Shown here: positions 37,540-48,590 of the stretch, piece by piece
Layout: each line of letters opens with the position of its first letter
Numbering within the stretch: the first letter of the stretch is position 1
DNA from: Lutjanus erythropterus
Lineage: Eukaryota > Chordata > Actinopteri > Lutjaniformes > Lutjanidae
Length of the DNA stretch: 64,000 bases
Direction of reading: 5' to 3'
Assembly (NCBI GenBank): GCA_020091685.1
Contig: CM034607.1
Span: 7,251,465 to 7,315,464 of the forward strand
Position numbers and translations under genes: made by a program
The notes under the pieces: generated by a model
What the model was told of the DNA's origin: nothing
The model's database searches: none
Seen by the model: only the letters and a program-made list of their open reading frames with translations

Positions 37540-37850
37540 ACCGCCTCATTCTCTTTTTTATCCATTCTTTTTCTTTTCCTTGTCTCATTATCTTGCCCCA
37601 CATAGCTTTTTCTCTATCTACTCCACTTTACTCACAGTCTATCTCTTTCATCTGGAGTTTTTCTCTACTCTCGCTGCTCTTCTTTTCATTTGCTCTTAAT
37701 GTCTCTTTCTCTTTATCCTCATTTTAAACATGTCTTTTGCTGTAAAACCATTGTCCCAATCTTTCTGCTCGTCTCTAACTTTTCCTCCCTCACGCTCTTA
37801 TTTTCTTTCTTTATCTTTACACTATTCCTACTTTAAATTCATGTAATGCT
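37540..37850 (+). repeat. Pyrimidine-rich tract
   Basis: The + strand is strongly enriched in C and T (TTTCTCTATCTACTCC, TCTCTTTCTCTTTATCC and similar) over about 300 bp. The 104-residue open frame here (37413-37727) is Leu/Phe/Ser-rich simply because of this composition. Confidence 0.7.
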
Positions 37851-37933
37851 CTGTATAGGATATTGCTATGTGGAAATCATTATCCAGTTTTCTGATTCAA
37901 ATAAATCTGAATTGTTGAAAAGCATTTTTGACT

Positions 37934-38125
37934 TTAAAGGGACAGTGCACCCCAAAATTAAAGAGAGATGTCTGCTTTCTTCCCAATATATTGGGACTAA
38001 ATGGTAAATAAGTCCTGTGTTGCTCCAAGCACCAAAAAGTACATTTGAAAAATTCAAAGCCAGTGTCCGTTTCTAAAAATCCTGACCTGGTTACTTAAGA
38101 TAATCCACAGAGCTTGTTGTGAGCC
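37934..38125 (+). mobile_element. One arm of a palindromic TTAA-ended MITE
   Basis: TTAAAGGGACAGTGCACCCC, GAGATGTCTGC, CACCAAAAAGTACATTTGAA, CCTGACCTGGTTACTTAAGA and CTTGTTGTGAGC are successive blocks of one arm of the same family as 46382-46765, including arm segments missing from that copy. The matching inverted arm is absent, so it is a half element. Confidence 0.7.
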
Positions 38126-38189
38126 GAACAGTTTTTTGTTTACCTGGTTTGACACGCAACAGTTGAAGCTTTTAGTGTGTTTTGGCCTT

Positions 38190-38436
38190 AAGTCACCTTA
38201 TAATGAGCTGTTAAGTCCTCTTCCACAATGTCCACTATGTTGCACCACCATGTTTTACAGTAGCCCAGATTGGACAAACCAAACCAAGGCTCCATATGTG
38301 GCCTTTCAACTTTATCACAAGTTCAGTGTCCACTGTAGTTTCTCCTACGTGCTTGGAACGGGAAGGTGAGACGAAGTATTAGCAATTTGCAAGCTCAAGG
38401 CTAGATGTCACCAAGTCCTACACACTAGTCCTTTAA
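38190..38436 (-). mobile_element. Partial MITE ending TCCTTTAA (minus orientation)
   Basis: GTTGCACCACCATGTTTTAC, AGTAGCCCAGATTGGACAAA, CCACTGTAGTTTCTCCTACG, CTAGATGTCACCAAGTCCTA and CACACTAGTCCTTTAA are the reverse complement of a very common fish MITE whose start reads TTAAAGGTCCAGTGTGTAGG. Only this end is present. A fragment of what looks like the other end of the same family lies at 63884. Confidence 0.7.
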
Positions 38437-40486
38437 TGGGAATATAAATGACCACCATCTGACAGCAACAGTTTAATTCACTAACCTTAGTTTAAAATTG
38501 TTTTCTACATTTATATTGAGGAAACTGGTGTAAATGTAGGCAACATTTCTGCTTTGCATCTTTCACCAACATTTTGCATTAAACCAATATTAACATCCTT
38601 CATATCATGACATTTAAATGTATTTATATTCCAATAGAAGAGAAAAACAACAACAAACATTTAGCCTTTTTTCATTTTTTGCCCACTGCATCATTTTAAG
38701 GCACTCATAGCCAATCATACCAGCTCCTTTTCACCCCTTTTAAAGGCACTGCTCTCCCAACCGTGACACACTGCTCCTCCCAGGAGGAAGCTTATATTCT
38801 TGTATGGAGGTGCAAAGTGCAAATACATGGTGCAGATGGTCTCATTTTAATTTAACCTTTACAGGTCGCATGGACTGATTAATTCCCATCATGACTCTGT
38901 TTATGATCTGCGACATGTGGATTTTATTACGGTTCCATCAATATGAAATTTTACCAATACAGGTATACAAACAGCAGTTATTTTACTGTGACACATAATG
39001 TGGTTCATCATATGCAGGCCGACATCTACTGCAGCTGCAAATGTTGCCGCTGTAAATGTTTATGAACAAGCATATTGATGAATGTTTAAAGAGATGGTTC
39101 TAAAGGATTTAATCATTATTGTTATTCATAAAACTAAAAGTATCCCATACCTTCAAAGATATCACTGCCTCCAACTCTCCTCATGGCTTTTCCCGGCATG
39201 CAATGCAAAATATAAGCATCCAGTGTGATGTTCACAGCAGCACAGATGTTTGTTTCAGCATTTAGCAACAGCCTGGCGCTGATTGTGTAAGATTTAATCC
39301 AGGTAACCGGTGGATTTGATGTGTATAATCAGACTTTGACAACGTGCATCGCTCCAATTAGGCACTGTCGAAGGAACATATACGTGCCGCCTTCAGATGG
39401 TCGTGTAGGGAGTTGATATCCTGAAGGGGGAGGCCTTCATACATGCCAGCTGTTGTGGCTGACAGATGCTGGTGGAATTCTTTGTTAATCCGCCATAATC
39501 AGAGGAAAACCATTTTTGTCAGCTCTCAACTGAACAGTGCATGGTGAAATTGAAACAGTCAGGCAAAATATGAATGAAAGTTTCTTAGGGAGACTTTGGG
39601 GGAGGTTTGTGGGTTTAGCATTGTCACCAAATAAAGGGACAAAAATTGCATAGAACTCGTCTGTGCTGTTGTGAGGGCACAGTTGCACAGTTGACTCACT
39701 CTAAGCTGGCAGCTGGCATAAAATGCGGTTAATCTTTGCACCAAAATTACAGTGCGTTGCCAGATTGTCGGTGACACTTGCCTTGCTGTGGTTCCCCTCC
39801 AACTGTGGTGCATGGCGTGTCACTAAAATATCCAACAAAAAAAACAAACCTCAATGCACCGTAAGAAAATGCAGCTTCACAATCGAGCAGCTTGTCTCAC
39901 TGTGTGCCACTGTGATCTGTCTTCGTCCTGCTCCCTACTTCTTTCCACCCATCGGTCACTCTGCCGTTTAATGCCCAGTGAGACCAGAGAATGGCATAGA
40001 GAGAGCAGGTGAGACTTCAGGGCTAACCCCCTCTTTACTTTAATCACTGGACCGCTACGTTCACAGTTCTGCTAACTTTATACTCACTGTCTCACACTCT
40101 GTGCTCTGAGTTATTCCAAGAAGTTCAGTACTTCTATAACATGTTTAAGGTTTTAAAATTCTCAAAAATACATTTAAAAAAGACTTGCACTGCAAATACA
40201 GCCCTACTAGAAAGAGGGAAAATATTCTTAAAAATTCTTAAAGACCATAATGGGCCTTAAAACTGTGGAAAAAGTTCATCTTTTATTTTAGGTGACTTTA
40301 AGAATTTCTATCTTAAGTTAAGGTTTGCAGTTAGCAAAAACAGCTTATAATAAGACACTTTTTTCTTGAAACAGAATATTTTGATTTCCTTTTTTTAATT
40401 AAAACAGTTTGGGAAAAACTAGCTGATCCATGAAAAACATGGACAACATTAAGTTCACCGTTCAGGGAGGGAGTGAATGTGTGAGC

Positions 40487-40490
<4 letters not shown>

Positions 40491-40517
<27 letters not shown>
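40491..40517 (+). repeat. (GA)13 microsatellite
   Basis: Uninterrupted GA dinucleotides. Confidence 0.95.
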
Positions 40518-41099
40518 CTAAACTCTGACTCAAACTGAAATTTGTTTATAAAGTCACCACAGTTTTCTGGGAGTAATAACAATCTTTCATGTTTTCAATA
40601 TCTGATAATGATGATGCTCTCAGGCTCTGGCTGCATCACTTAACCAAATCATCAATCATGCATTTTAAAATTGAGATGTGGAAATGGTCCTGCTCTTAAA
40701 ATAAGAAAAACAACCTTGTTTCTCTGCTGGGATATTAATCACACCGTTGTTGTAGCTTGTGAAATATAGCTCAGTATTAGCTATGATATCTTATCTATGA
40801 TATATTATTTTATCTTATCTAAGTTGGATATATTTTCTTACAATTAGATTATTTTGCTAATGTAAAACTTGGTTGACAAGATAATTTTTCTTTTTAGAAA
40901 AATGGGACTTGTTTCCCCATAATGGAGTTTTTTTTTACTTTCTTGAAATGCCCGGTGGAAACCCTGAGCTGGACGTTTGATGATATGCAGTACTGACCAC
41001 TTGGCGAGCTTTTTTTTCGACTGGTTAGCTAATCACTAACATGCTAGCGTCAATCAGCCACAATAGCCTTGCTGGCTGCATAACTGCCACCTAGCTAAG

Positions 41100-41127
41100 A
41101 AAAAAAAAAAAAAGAAAAGAAAAAAAG
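41100..41127 (+). repeat. A-rich run
   Basis: Fifteen A, then G-interrupted A blocks. It could be an old retroposon tail, but no element body was recognised upstream. Confidence 0.85.
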
Positions 41128-41954
41128 CTAGCTCACTAGCTCCAGGTGTGTCCCAGCTCCAGGTTGCTTGCTGGCTCTGGCTTTCTCGTAGTGATTCCAA
41201 CAATCTACAAGAGAACAAGAACATAAGAAAAAGACTGAATCAACAGAACAGATTTTGGTTTGTTCAGTCTGTCTCTACCTGCTGGTAGCTACTGTTAGCT
41301 AGCATGCAAGACTGATAACTTATGTCTAGTAAGCTGACCTTTCTGCTGTATTTGTGCTTAAACTGATTATTACACTTACATTATCTCAGATATTTCCAAC
41401 CATGTTCAAAACCCCAAAACATCGTAATTTCACTCACAGCAACAATGAGTTTAATTTGGTCGATTATCTATGGCATCACATGCCCTCTGCCCCCTCTAGT
41501 TGCTGTAACTTCTAGGGAAAGACGGTAAACGTGACTAAATGTAACGTGAAAAATACTTTAATACATTACCTTGACCTTGTGGTTGTTTAAAAATGAAGAC
41601 AACAACTCTGTGATCCATGCTGCCTTGCAACATCATCAAAGTCCATCTTCTGTTATCGTAGAGACCTGTAGGAGCAGAAATGACACACTGTGGGTTAAAT
41701 TATCTTTAGTCTTCCTGCATTTTCCAGGAAAAAAAATTTAAATGTCAGATTGTCCAAAAGAAATTTCATTGTATTGACCAGATCACACTGCCCTGGATAG
41801 ATCTTACAGTGTAATCCACTACAGCATCACTAATACAAGCCCTTAAAAATGCCCGTAGTGCTTACAAACTCACTGAAACAGCCCTAAAAATAAGTAAAAA
41901 CATTCCAAGTTTCAAATAGGAAGTATTTCGTACAGGGCTGCTGTGGTTGCATTA

Positions 41955-42235
41955 CACTGTAACTCCTGTATCTCATTCTCTCTCCCTTTGTTTTTTCAGC
42001 TCTCTTTGACTCTATGCACAGGCTTACTTTCTACTGTTTCTTCAAATGCTCTCTCCTCTCTCTGTCTCGCTGTTTCTCAGCTCCTCTGTCCGTTCTTTTT
42101 CATCTCAAATCTGTTTCTTACCTTCTGCCTCCCTTCTATTGTGTCTCCCATGACTTCTTTCATTACATCACTCCATATCTCTCTCTCCCTCTCCCGCCGC
42201 CCTCCTCTGCCGCTCTCCTTGCTTCAGTATACACT
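41955..42235 (+). repeat. Pyrimidine-rich tract
   Basis: Dense C/T sequence with imperfect CTCTCTCC units, e.g. TATCTCTCTCTCCCTCTCCC near 42175. The open frames at 41943-42304 (Ser/Leu-rich) reflect composition and resemble no family. It lies in the same intron as the tract at 37540. Confidence 0.7.
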
Positions 42236-42645
42236 TTTGCCTGCGAGCCTATGGGTCCTGCCATATATAGTAGAGATCTGACTTCTTTGCTTTCTCACAT
42301 TTAGCCATATGTAAGGTGACAGATCTGTTAAAGAAAGTGACTGAGAGAGAGGATGTGTGAAATACTCAGTGATCCATACTTTACGAGGACCTGTTAAAAT
42401 CCCATTTGCTTACCGTTGTGTTGCCCTGGAGAATGCATAGCTCTGCTGGGGGACATGAAGTGATCCTGTGCATCCCGTTTATTATCTAGAGCTTTGTGAG
42501 TAATTCTAACACTTTGCAGCTCCTATATGAAGGAACACCAACCCCCCCACCCCCGCTGCTCTGCTGCCCTCAGTCAACAGATGATGTCACTGTAAACACT
42601 TGAACTACTGTCTTTCGTTTGACATCATGTCCTGTTAACTACCTA

Positions 42646-42745
42646 GAGTAGTGGTGTCAAACTCAATTTCATCCTGCGTCACATCAGGATTATGTTTGCC
42701 CTCAAAGGGCCGGATGTAAATGCAAGACTATGTAAATGTATCTGC
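42646..42745 (+). repeat. Fragment of a hAT-like repeat (GTGGTGTCAAACTC)
   Basis: AGTAGTGGTGTCAAACTC followed by CCTCAAAGGGCCGGATGTAA is the characteristic start of a hAT-derived repeat widespread in vertebrates. The body and the other end were not found. Confidence 0.5.
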
Positions 42746-44243
42746 TTGTTATCATATTACATAACTGCCTCTGCATTTGATTATCATTGATTTAGTAATA
42801 TAATGTATATGGTTTAGTTTATAGTAATAACATAACAATTGTTATAAAACAGTTAGCTCTGACTAAGTAGTTTGATTGGATGAGAGACACTCCATGACTG
42901 CTGATACTGAGTACAACAGCACAGGGACTTTATCACTCTGCTTTACAGTGTTCTAATAACCATTAGCCTACATCGAGGTTATAATGACTAACAGATAGAG
43001 ACAACAGAGACAAGAGGAGACAGGAGGCGTCTTGTACATGATTCAGGTCTTATTACTGTTGGATCACTGTCACACACTTTTTAATCTGACAAAGAACATA
43101 GTGCTGGATACAAGAACAGCACTTCAAACAGGTTTTGATCTGTTAATCAAGGAGAATACCTGCACATACATGCAGATGTGCTTCTGTTACAAAATTATTT
43201 GCGTAAATGTACACATGGCTTATACAGGTCAATTATACAATTGCTTCCTGAACAGATTTCAGATCAGCAGATGGATTTATTTGTAGTTCAGTATTTGAAG
43301 TCATGCTAAAATCACATATTCGCTATAATAAAGTCCTGTGGTTGGTACATTTGCTTTCAGACCACAAACAAACTGCACCAGAGTCCGTGTGGAAGCAGAC
43401 CAAGTCTTAATTTTTCAAGCAGTCTCAGTCCGTTTGTTTGGTTCAGGTCTCAAAAATATAAACATCAACATTCAGCCTGTTAAAAAGAGCGAGCTGAAGA
43501 CAGTCTAGAGGCAGTTTTGTGGATCCATTTAGACAAGTAATGGAGAGCTCTACTATGCTAATGTATCGACCTACACAAAGTAGCTAGCAAGCTAATGTTT
43601 GTGTGCAGGAACATTTATGTTTATGTGTTGCTAGGCAACAGCCAACTCCCAGTTCAGTTGCAGAACTATTTGTGTTGGCAGAGCCAACTGAATAAACAAA
43701 CAAATTGTAATCCTGTGTGGTTTATTACTGTTAACTAATAAATAGAACTAGTTTAAGTGTTGTATAAAACACACTGGAGGTCTTGCTGTTGGACTGAATA
43801 TCATCAGGACTGGGATTATCTTCGCCTTAAATAACCAGCACTGAAAGCAGAAGTCGAGGAAAAATGATGGTAAGCAGACATTCAAGTCTGCATCTACTAC
43901 AATTTATTTAAAAAATGAAATATACAAATTAGTAGGCCTATAAGTAATAAAGTCAAAATGACAATAAGAGTTATTTCAGCGTAGGTAGACTACAAAATGT
44001 ACTGTATGTTTGCGTAAAAATGGAATTAGGACATTTTGCTATACTGCTACTGTTGACATTGAGACACTATATACCATATACTGACATCTCACAGCTGGAC
44101 GCCTTCACTGTGCCGATAACAAAATCAGGTTGCTTTATGGGACATGCAGTTTACAGACACCAAGCTTCTGTAACGCAGCATAGAATTGTATTTCACAAAA
44201 ACATGAGGTTTGGCCTGGAGGCCTGGTGTTTGACATGTTATCT

Positions 44244-44320
44244 AAAACTGGGGGGTCGGGACCACCAAGGGGCTGACAAGGTGATTTCAGGGGGTTGCCT
44301 GATGATTGACGACAAAATAA
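44244..44320 (+). repeat. Fragment of a hAT-like repeat (GGGGGTCGGGACC)
   Basis: TGGGGGGTCGGGACCACCAA, GGGGTTGCCTGATGATTGA match a common fish repeat usually written 'gggtcgggacccca...ggggtcgccagatgattg'. Short and decayed. Confidence 0.45.
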
Positions 44321-44819
44321 AATAGCATATTTCAGCAAGCAGCACAGAATGAGATCCAAGTAGTGTAAGGACGTTCAACATGAGGGACAAAAACATCTAA
44401 AAACTGTGCCAGAAAAACTCAAATCTATCTGCACTGGTAAATATTGTTGAAGTAGAAAGTGTGCTTTGGGGTGAACTGGCCCTTTAGTGAGTGGCTATGA
44501 TTTGATTTTAATTCATTATTCGACCCGGTGCACATGCTGACAAGCCAGCAATTAGTTTTTAACAAATATCCACTTGTTATTGAATCTTTAAATGTGGACA
44601 TAAAAGTAGACTCAACTGTCCCTTATTGGCTCCTGTAGCTAAAAATATCCCCTCATTGGCAGCACTCTAAATCCAAGCGGACTAATTGAGGCCATTAGAT
44701 TTTGTGTGTCAGGAATATGTCACGTTTTTGTGTCAGAGCAGGCCTGCAAAATCAGCACTTATTGATTGCAGATTTGCAGAATTGACTGAAAATGTGGGCC
44801 TGGCTCCATTGATCTTTGC

Positions 44820-44837
44820 TTTTTTTTTTTTTTTTTC
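44820..44837. repeat. poly-T run (18 nt)
   Basis: Uninterrupted T run in a CT-biased stretch; not close enough to any exon to serve as an acceptor tract. Confidence 0.85.
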
Positions 44838-46381
44838 TTGCCTCCTCCCACAGTTTGTTCCATTTCTACCACCCACCACCTCACAATAACAGCGTCCCCG
44901 GTCCCAGCTAATGCCCAGCCTGTGTCAGTGGCTCGATTCGCTCTGTGTCGTCGATGCAGGGACAACAGATGCTCAGACTGTGGCCCTGGCATCCGTCTGC
45001 TTTGTATTGATGTCTTTTTGTGGTCTTGCCATAGAGATGTGCGGCGCCAGGTTTAGAGAGTCGCTCCACTGCAACAGAGTCCTCTTCAAATCAATAATAA
45101 CGAAATGCTGACCTCATGGTTCATTTGTTGGCGTGGCAGAGTCCTCAGAAATAGACAGTGGCATTCATTAACTCGCTTTGTGTATCCCTTTGGTACCTGA
45201 AATGATCAGTAGTAAAGGTCTTCTCTCTCCTTAAAAGTCATTTTCACTTCTTAGGTTGCGCTCCTGAAAACACATCTGCCTCACACACTTCCAGGATTAT
45301 ATATTTTCAAACACGTGCAGCACATGCAGCCAATGCTTGTGCATCATCAAATGCACATAAGGCAGCAGTATTGATGTTTCATTGATGGATGATTTGTTTT
45401 GTACACTAGAAGCAGGAGGCGCAGGTTCGATATGTGTTCACTTTGAAACACTTGGGATAACTTTGCTCCCTCTCTGCCTCGCTCTGCTCTTAAATAGGAA
45501 TTTAAAAATTCACAGACTGAAATGGAGACAAGTAGTTTGAAACCCTATTGGCGGTTTTGAATTATTTATTTAGCTTAGATCTCGGTGCCCTGGGTAGCAG
45601 CTCAGCAGAATACTTATCAAAATGATTCAGTGTCGTGATTCAGTTCCCTCTAGTTCAAAAACACAATCTTCAGCTTTTGTCTACAGACATTCTCTGGCAG
45701 TCTCAGCAGCGACAGTTCTCGAATGAAGTTGTCCCTCAGTGTTCAGCATCATTTCAGGCTCACACTGTGGAAAGTCTTATCAGAAGGTGCAAATCCGCAC
45801 TGTCTGTGCCTCTTTCCCCAGCTCTTTTCCCTCAGTTTATCTCGGGTACTTAGTGCATGAGCAATGAGCCGGGGTTTCTTAACTGGGAGGTCTGATTGAT
45901 CACCTCAGCTAAACGCCCCGGCCCATAAATCAGTACCTCGCCCCACTCAGCCCGTTAATCACGTCCGCCAACAAAGACAACGAGACAATTAAAGAAACAT
46001 GGGTAGGCCTTAAAAAATATGCTCCTTTAATTGCCACAGCAGTTTATTAGGGACTTGGGCAAACTCAACTTAAGCATCCATTAACCCAGAGATTTAAGAG
46101 GGAAGAAGCTTGCAAGAAGTGGGGGTGGGGGGCTTAGTTTGACCTGGAAGGATGATAGGGTGATGGACAGCATTTCATTTGTACAAAGGACACGTTGTTA
46201 CATCAGTTCTTTGCTTTTGCAGTTTGATTCTGCTTATCATAATTGCTTTGGAGCATTTTAAATTTCTCTCCTTTTTAAATGTGAGAGTTGTTTGAAAGTC
46301 TACACAGAGGAGAACCAAAGATTGTCTATAAAGTGTATTATTATAAATCATTCATGAATTTGTAGAATCATAGTCATAAAC

Positions 46382-46765
46382 TTAAAGGGACAGTTCCTCC
46401 CAAAATCAAAAATACATATTTTTCCCCTGGCCTGTAGTGTTATTTATTCATGTATATTTTTGGTGTGTGATGCAGAGTTTTGAAGTTATTGGCCTCAGAG
46501 ATGTCTGCCTTTTCTCCAGTATAACGTGATCCGTACACCTTGTTGTGAGCAGTTTCATGTTTCTTTCTGCAATAAAATTTGAATCTTTCTAATGTATCTT
46601 TTCATGCTTTGAGCACAACAAGCCGACTGTCACTAAGTTCCACTATACTGGAGGGTTGGCAGACATCTCTATGGCTGATATGTCCAAACTCCAAAATGGA
46701 AAAATAGCACTACAGGCCAGGAAGAAAATACGTATTTTTGATTTAGAGGTGAACTGTCCCTTTAA
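46382..46765. mobile_element. Palindromic MITE with TTAA ends (complete)
   Basis: Begins TTAAAGGGACAGTTC and ends GAACTGTCCCTTTAA. Both arms contain mutually inverted blocks: AAAATCAAAAATACATATTT against AAATACGTATTTTTGATTT, CTGTAGTGTTATTTA against AGCACTACAG, and AGAGATGTCTGCCTT against GGCAGACATCTCT. It is 384 bp with no coding capacity. TTAA at both ends suggests a piggyBac-like target preference, but the TTAA could also be part of the element. Confidence 0.8.
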
Positions 46766-46884
46766 TGACTAAACAGCTATTCCAGGTGTACATATGCACA
46801 AGCTAGTTTCAAGTCCTACACTCTGAGTGCTGTATTAATCAAGTAATTATTCCTGTCTTAGTTAAAATAATAGGAGGAAAGACT

Positions 46885-47302
46885 TGAAAAATAGATTTTT
46901 CCTGCTGTGTTATCAAAAATATCAATATACCAAGAAATATAGATACTGAATATTTGAAATGCTTTCAAGGCTCCTTTTTCACAGTATTGATACTCTGGTA
47001 CCAGGTGCACTTTTTCTCTCTTTTCTCTTAGACAGCCGGTTGACACACACCTCTGTTGTGCCCACACAGCCCCGCCTCCTCTCACTTACCCACAATGCTG
47101 TCTTCTTCTAGCTTGTTTCGTTTGCTGCATGTGTTGTCATGTTAGAACCTCGTTATATCTATCTTTAGATAAAAATCTAAAATTTTATGCCCTCATTGTT
47201 GAGTCATTTTTTCCATGTGGTATCAAAAATGGTATCAAATATTGATATTTTTCAAGGTATCGTGTTGAAATGATAAATTCCAATATCGTGACAACACTAC
47301 TT
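46885..47302 (+). mobile_element. Probable non-autonomous DNA element ending GTATCGTG...CACTAC
   Basis: The left part has ATCAAAAATATCAATATACC and GTATTGATACTCTGGTACCA; the right end has GGTATCAAAAATGGTATC, TTTTTCAAGGTATCGTGTTG and ATATCGTGACAACACTAC. I recognise the right end from a teleost repeat with this wording. The left boundary is uncertain. It nearly touches the next repeat at 47309. Confidence 0.5.
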
Positions 47303-47308
47303 TCCTGA

Positions 47309-47595
47309 ATCAGTTATTTTCATTATGATCAGTCTGTCTATCATTTTCTCCACTAATCAATTGATTGTTTGGTTTATAAAATATCAGAAAACATTAATCA
47401 GTGTTTCCCAAAGTCCAAGATGATGTTTTGCCCACAAGCCAGATTTTTTCGGTTTACTGTAGAGAGGAGTAAAGGACATTCAAGAAGCTGAAATCAGAGA
47501 ATTTTGCCTTTTTTTCTTTTAAAAAAATGACTCAAACCAATTAATTGATTTTTAAAATAGTTTGCGGTTAATTTAGTAATTAAGTTGCAGCTCTA
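47309..47595 (+). repeat. 'GGGCTGCAAC' family repeat, copy 5
   Basis: Starts within the family at ATCAGTTATTTTCATTATGA and continues through AAATATCAGAAAACATTAAT, GTGTTTCCCAAAGTCCAAGA, GAAGCTGAAATCAGAGAATT, ATGACTCAAACCAATTAATT to TTGCAGCTCTA. Only the first ~15 bp are missing. Confidence 0.8.
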
Positions 47596-48479
47596 GCAGC
47601 CTTATTGTTGCTACAGAGTCTGTGAATGCTGGCTTGTTTAGCATGTTTTACTGCCACGTCTTCCAACATCAACTGCAGAAACAGACCAGTCAACATCTGC
47701 CAGTGCCACAGATGAGATGAAGCTAAAAAGACTAATACACAAATGATCAAGGATTTTAAGTTTATCTTACCTCTGCACGCCCAGCTCCTGAAAACAAATA
47801 TTGATACTATATGTAAAATGTAAACATCCTCCTGTACACCTACACAAACTATTAATAAAACAGCAGTGTGGCTGCAGTGGACAGTCTGTTCTGTTTCTGA
47901 GATGTCCATTTCTTTCATCCATCATTACCAGAGGAAAAAAAAAACAAAAAACACCTACTTGGGGGTTAAAATTAACTCTTTGAAAATCCAGCATCATCTC
48001 TCCTGTCTTGATCTAAATCACAAATTGGCCCTCTTATGATCTGCATGAGAAAAGCAGGCGCGGGATGATGTGGAGATGGCCTGCTCCAGCCGGGTCTGCG
48101 GGCCTGATGAAAGCGCCGCCACCTTTGATGTTATGACAAGGACTGATGAGTACTTCACACCGTGTCTTCTCTTGATCTCCTGCATTTGCCGTGTGCGTGT
48201 ATGTGGCCGTGTATTTTTAGAAAGTAATTGTAACCTCATGCATAAAGTATAAACTCACACATACACATTAACAAGTCATTATGCATAAGTTACATGGGCA
48301 GCAGACTCCCCTATAGAAAACCGGTGATGGTGAGCTTTTTGTTGCGCGTGTGTGTATAAATAAATGTTTGTCTAAAATGGTGCACAGGGCTGAATCACTA
48401 TGAGTGCAAACTAAAATGCTGTCCCTGATTTAAGTTTTTCTTTAAGTCTGTACACTCTTGTTTCTGTGTCTGTCCTCAG

Positions 48480-48590
48480 CACCCGCCAGTGTCATCTACT
48501 GCTCGACATCTTCAACCCAACAGAGCACGAGCTCACCGTCAGCGCCAAGAACAACCAGGACCTCGTCCTCCACGCCAGCGAGTGCCAGAG
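48480..48590 (+). CDS. TRAPPC9: TRAPPC9 internal coding exon B
   Basis: Continues directly from exon A: the AG at 31869-31870 plus C at 48480 makes the serine of ...PATSTRQC. The exon then encodes [20 protein letters not shown] and [16 protein letters not shown], and ends with AG of the next codon (an arginine in known orthologues). The first half is essentially invariant in vertebrate TRAPPC9; the stretch after TVS is a variable loop. The acceptor is a pyrimidine-rich tract with CCTCAG at 48474-48479 and the donor is AG|GTGAGT, a strong consensus site. Phases are 2 at both ends and the length is 111 bp (37 codon equivalents), so skipping this exon alone would keep the frame. No stop, frameshift or unusual codon is seen. 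The following exon (beginning ...MAIQVDKF in mammals) was not found by 64000. Confidence 0.97.

Larger units (their letters stand above)
31871..48479 (+). other. TRAPPC9: TRAPPC9 intron between exons A and B (16,609 bp, phase 2)
   Basis: The donor GTAACT at 31871 and the acceptor TTTCTGTGTCTGTCCTCAG ending at 48479 bound this complete intron. Joining 31870 to 48480 restores an AGC serine codon, so the protein reads ...LPAT-S-TRQC..., as in other vertebrates. Contents are listed separately. I see nothing identifiable in 31900-32720, 33345-33980, 34010-35040, 35300-36200, 36720-37500, 38440-40480, 40520-41090, 42750-44240, 44330-44810, 45070-46380 and 47600-48470, apart from AT-rich intron and short simple runs. 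Stretches around 39350-39480 and 45890-46100 are repeat-poor and rich in TAAT-type motifs. Confidence 0.95.

Noticed and set aside
37413..37727. 104-codon hydrophobic frame resembling membrane segments
   Set aside because: It lies in a C/T-rich tract, which codes for Leu, Phe and Ser in every frame; there is no conserved motif.
45415..45445. GCAGGTTCGATATG resembling a tRNA B box
   Set aside because: No matching A box or cloverleaf around it.
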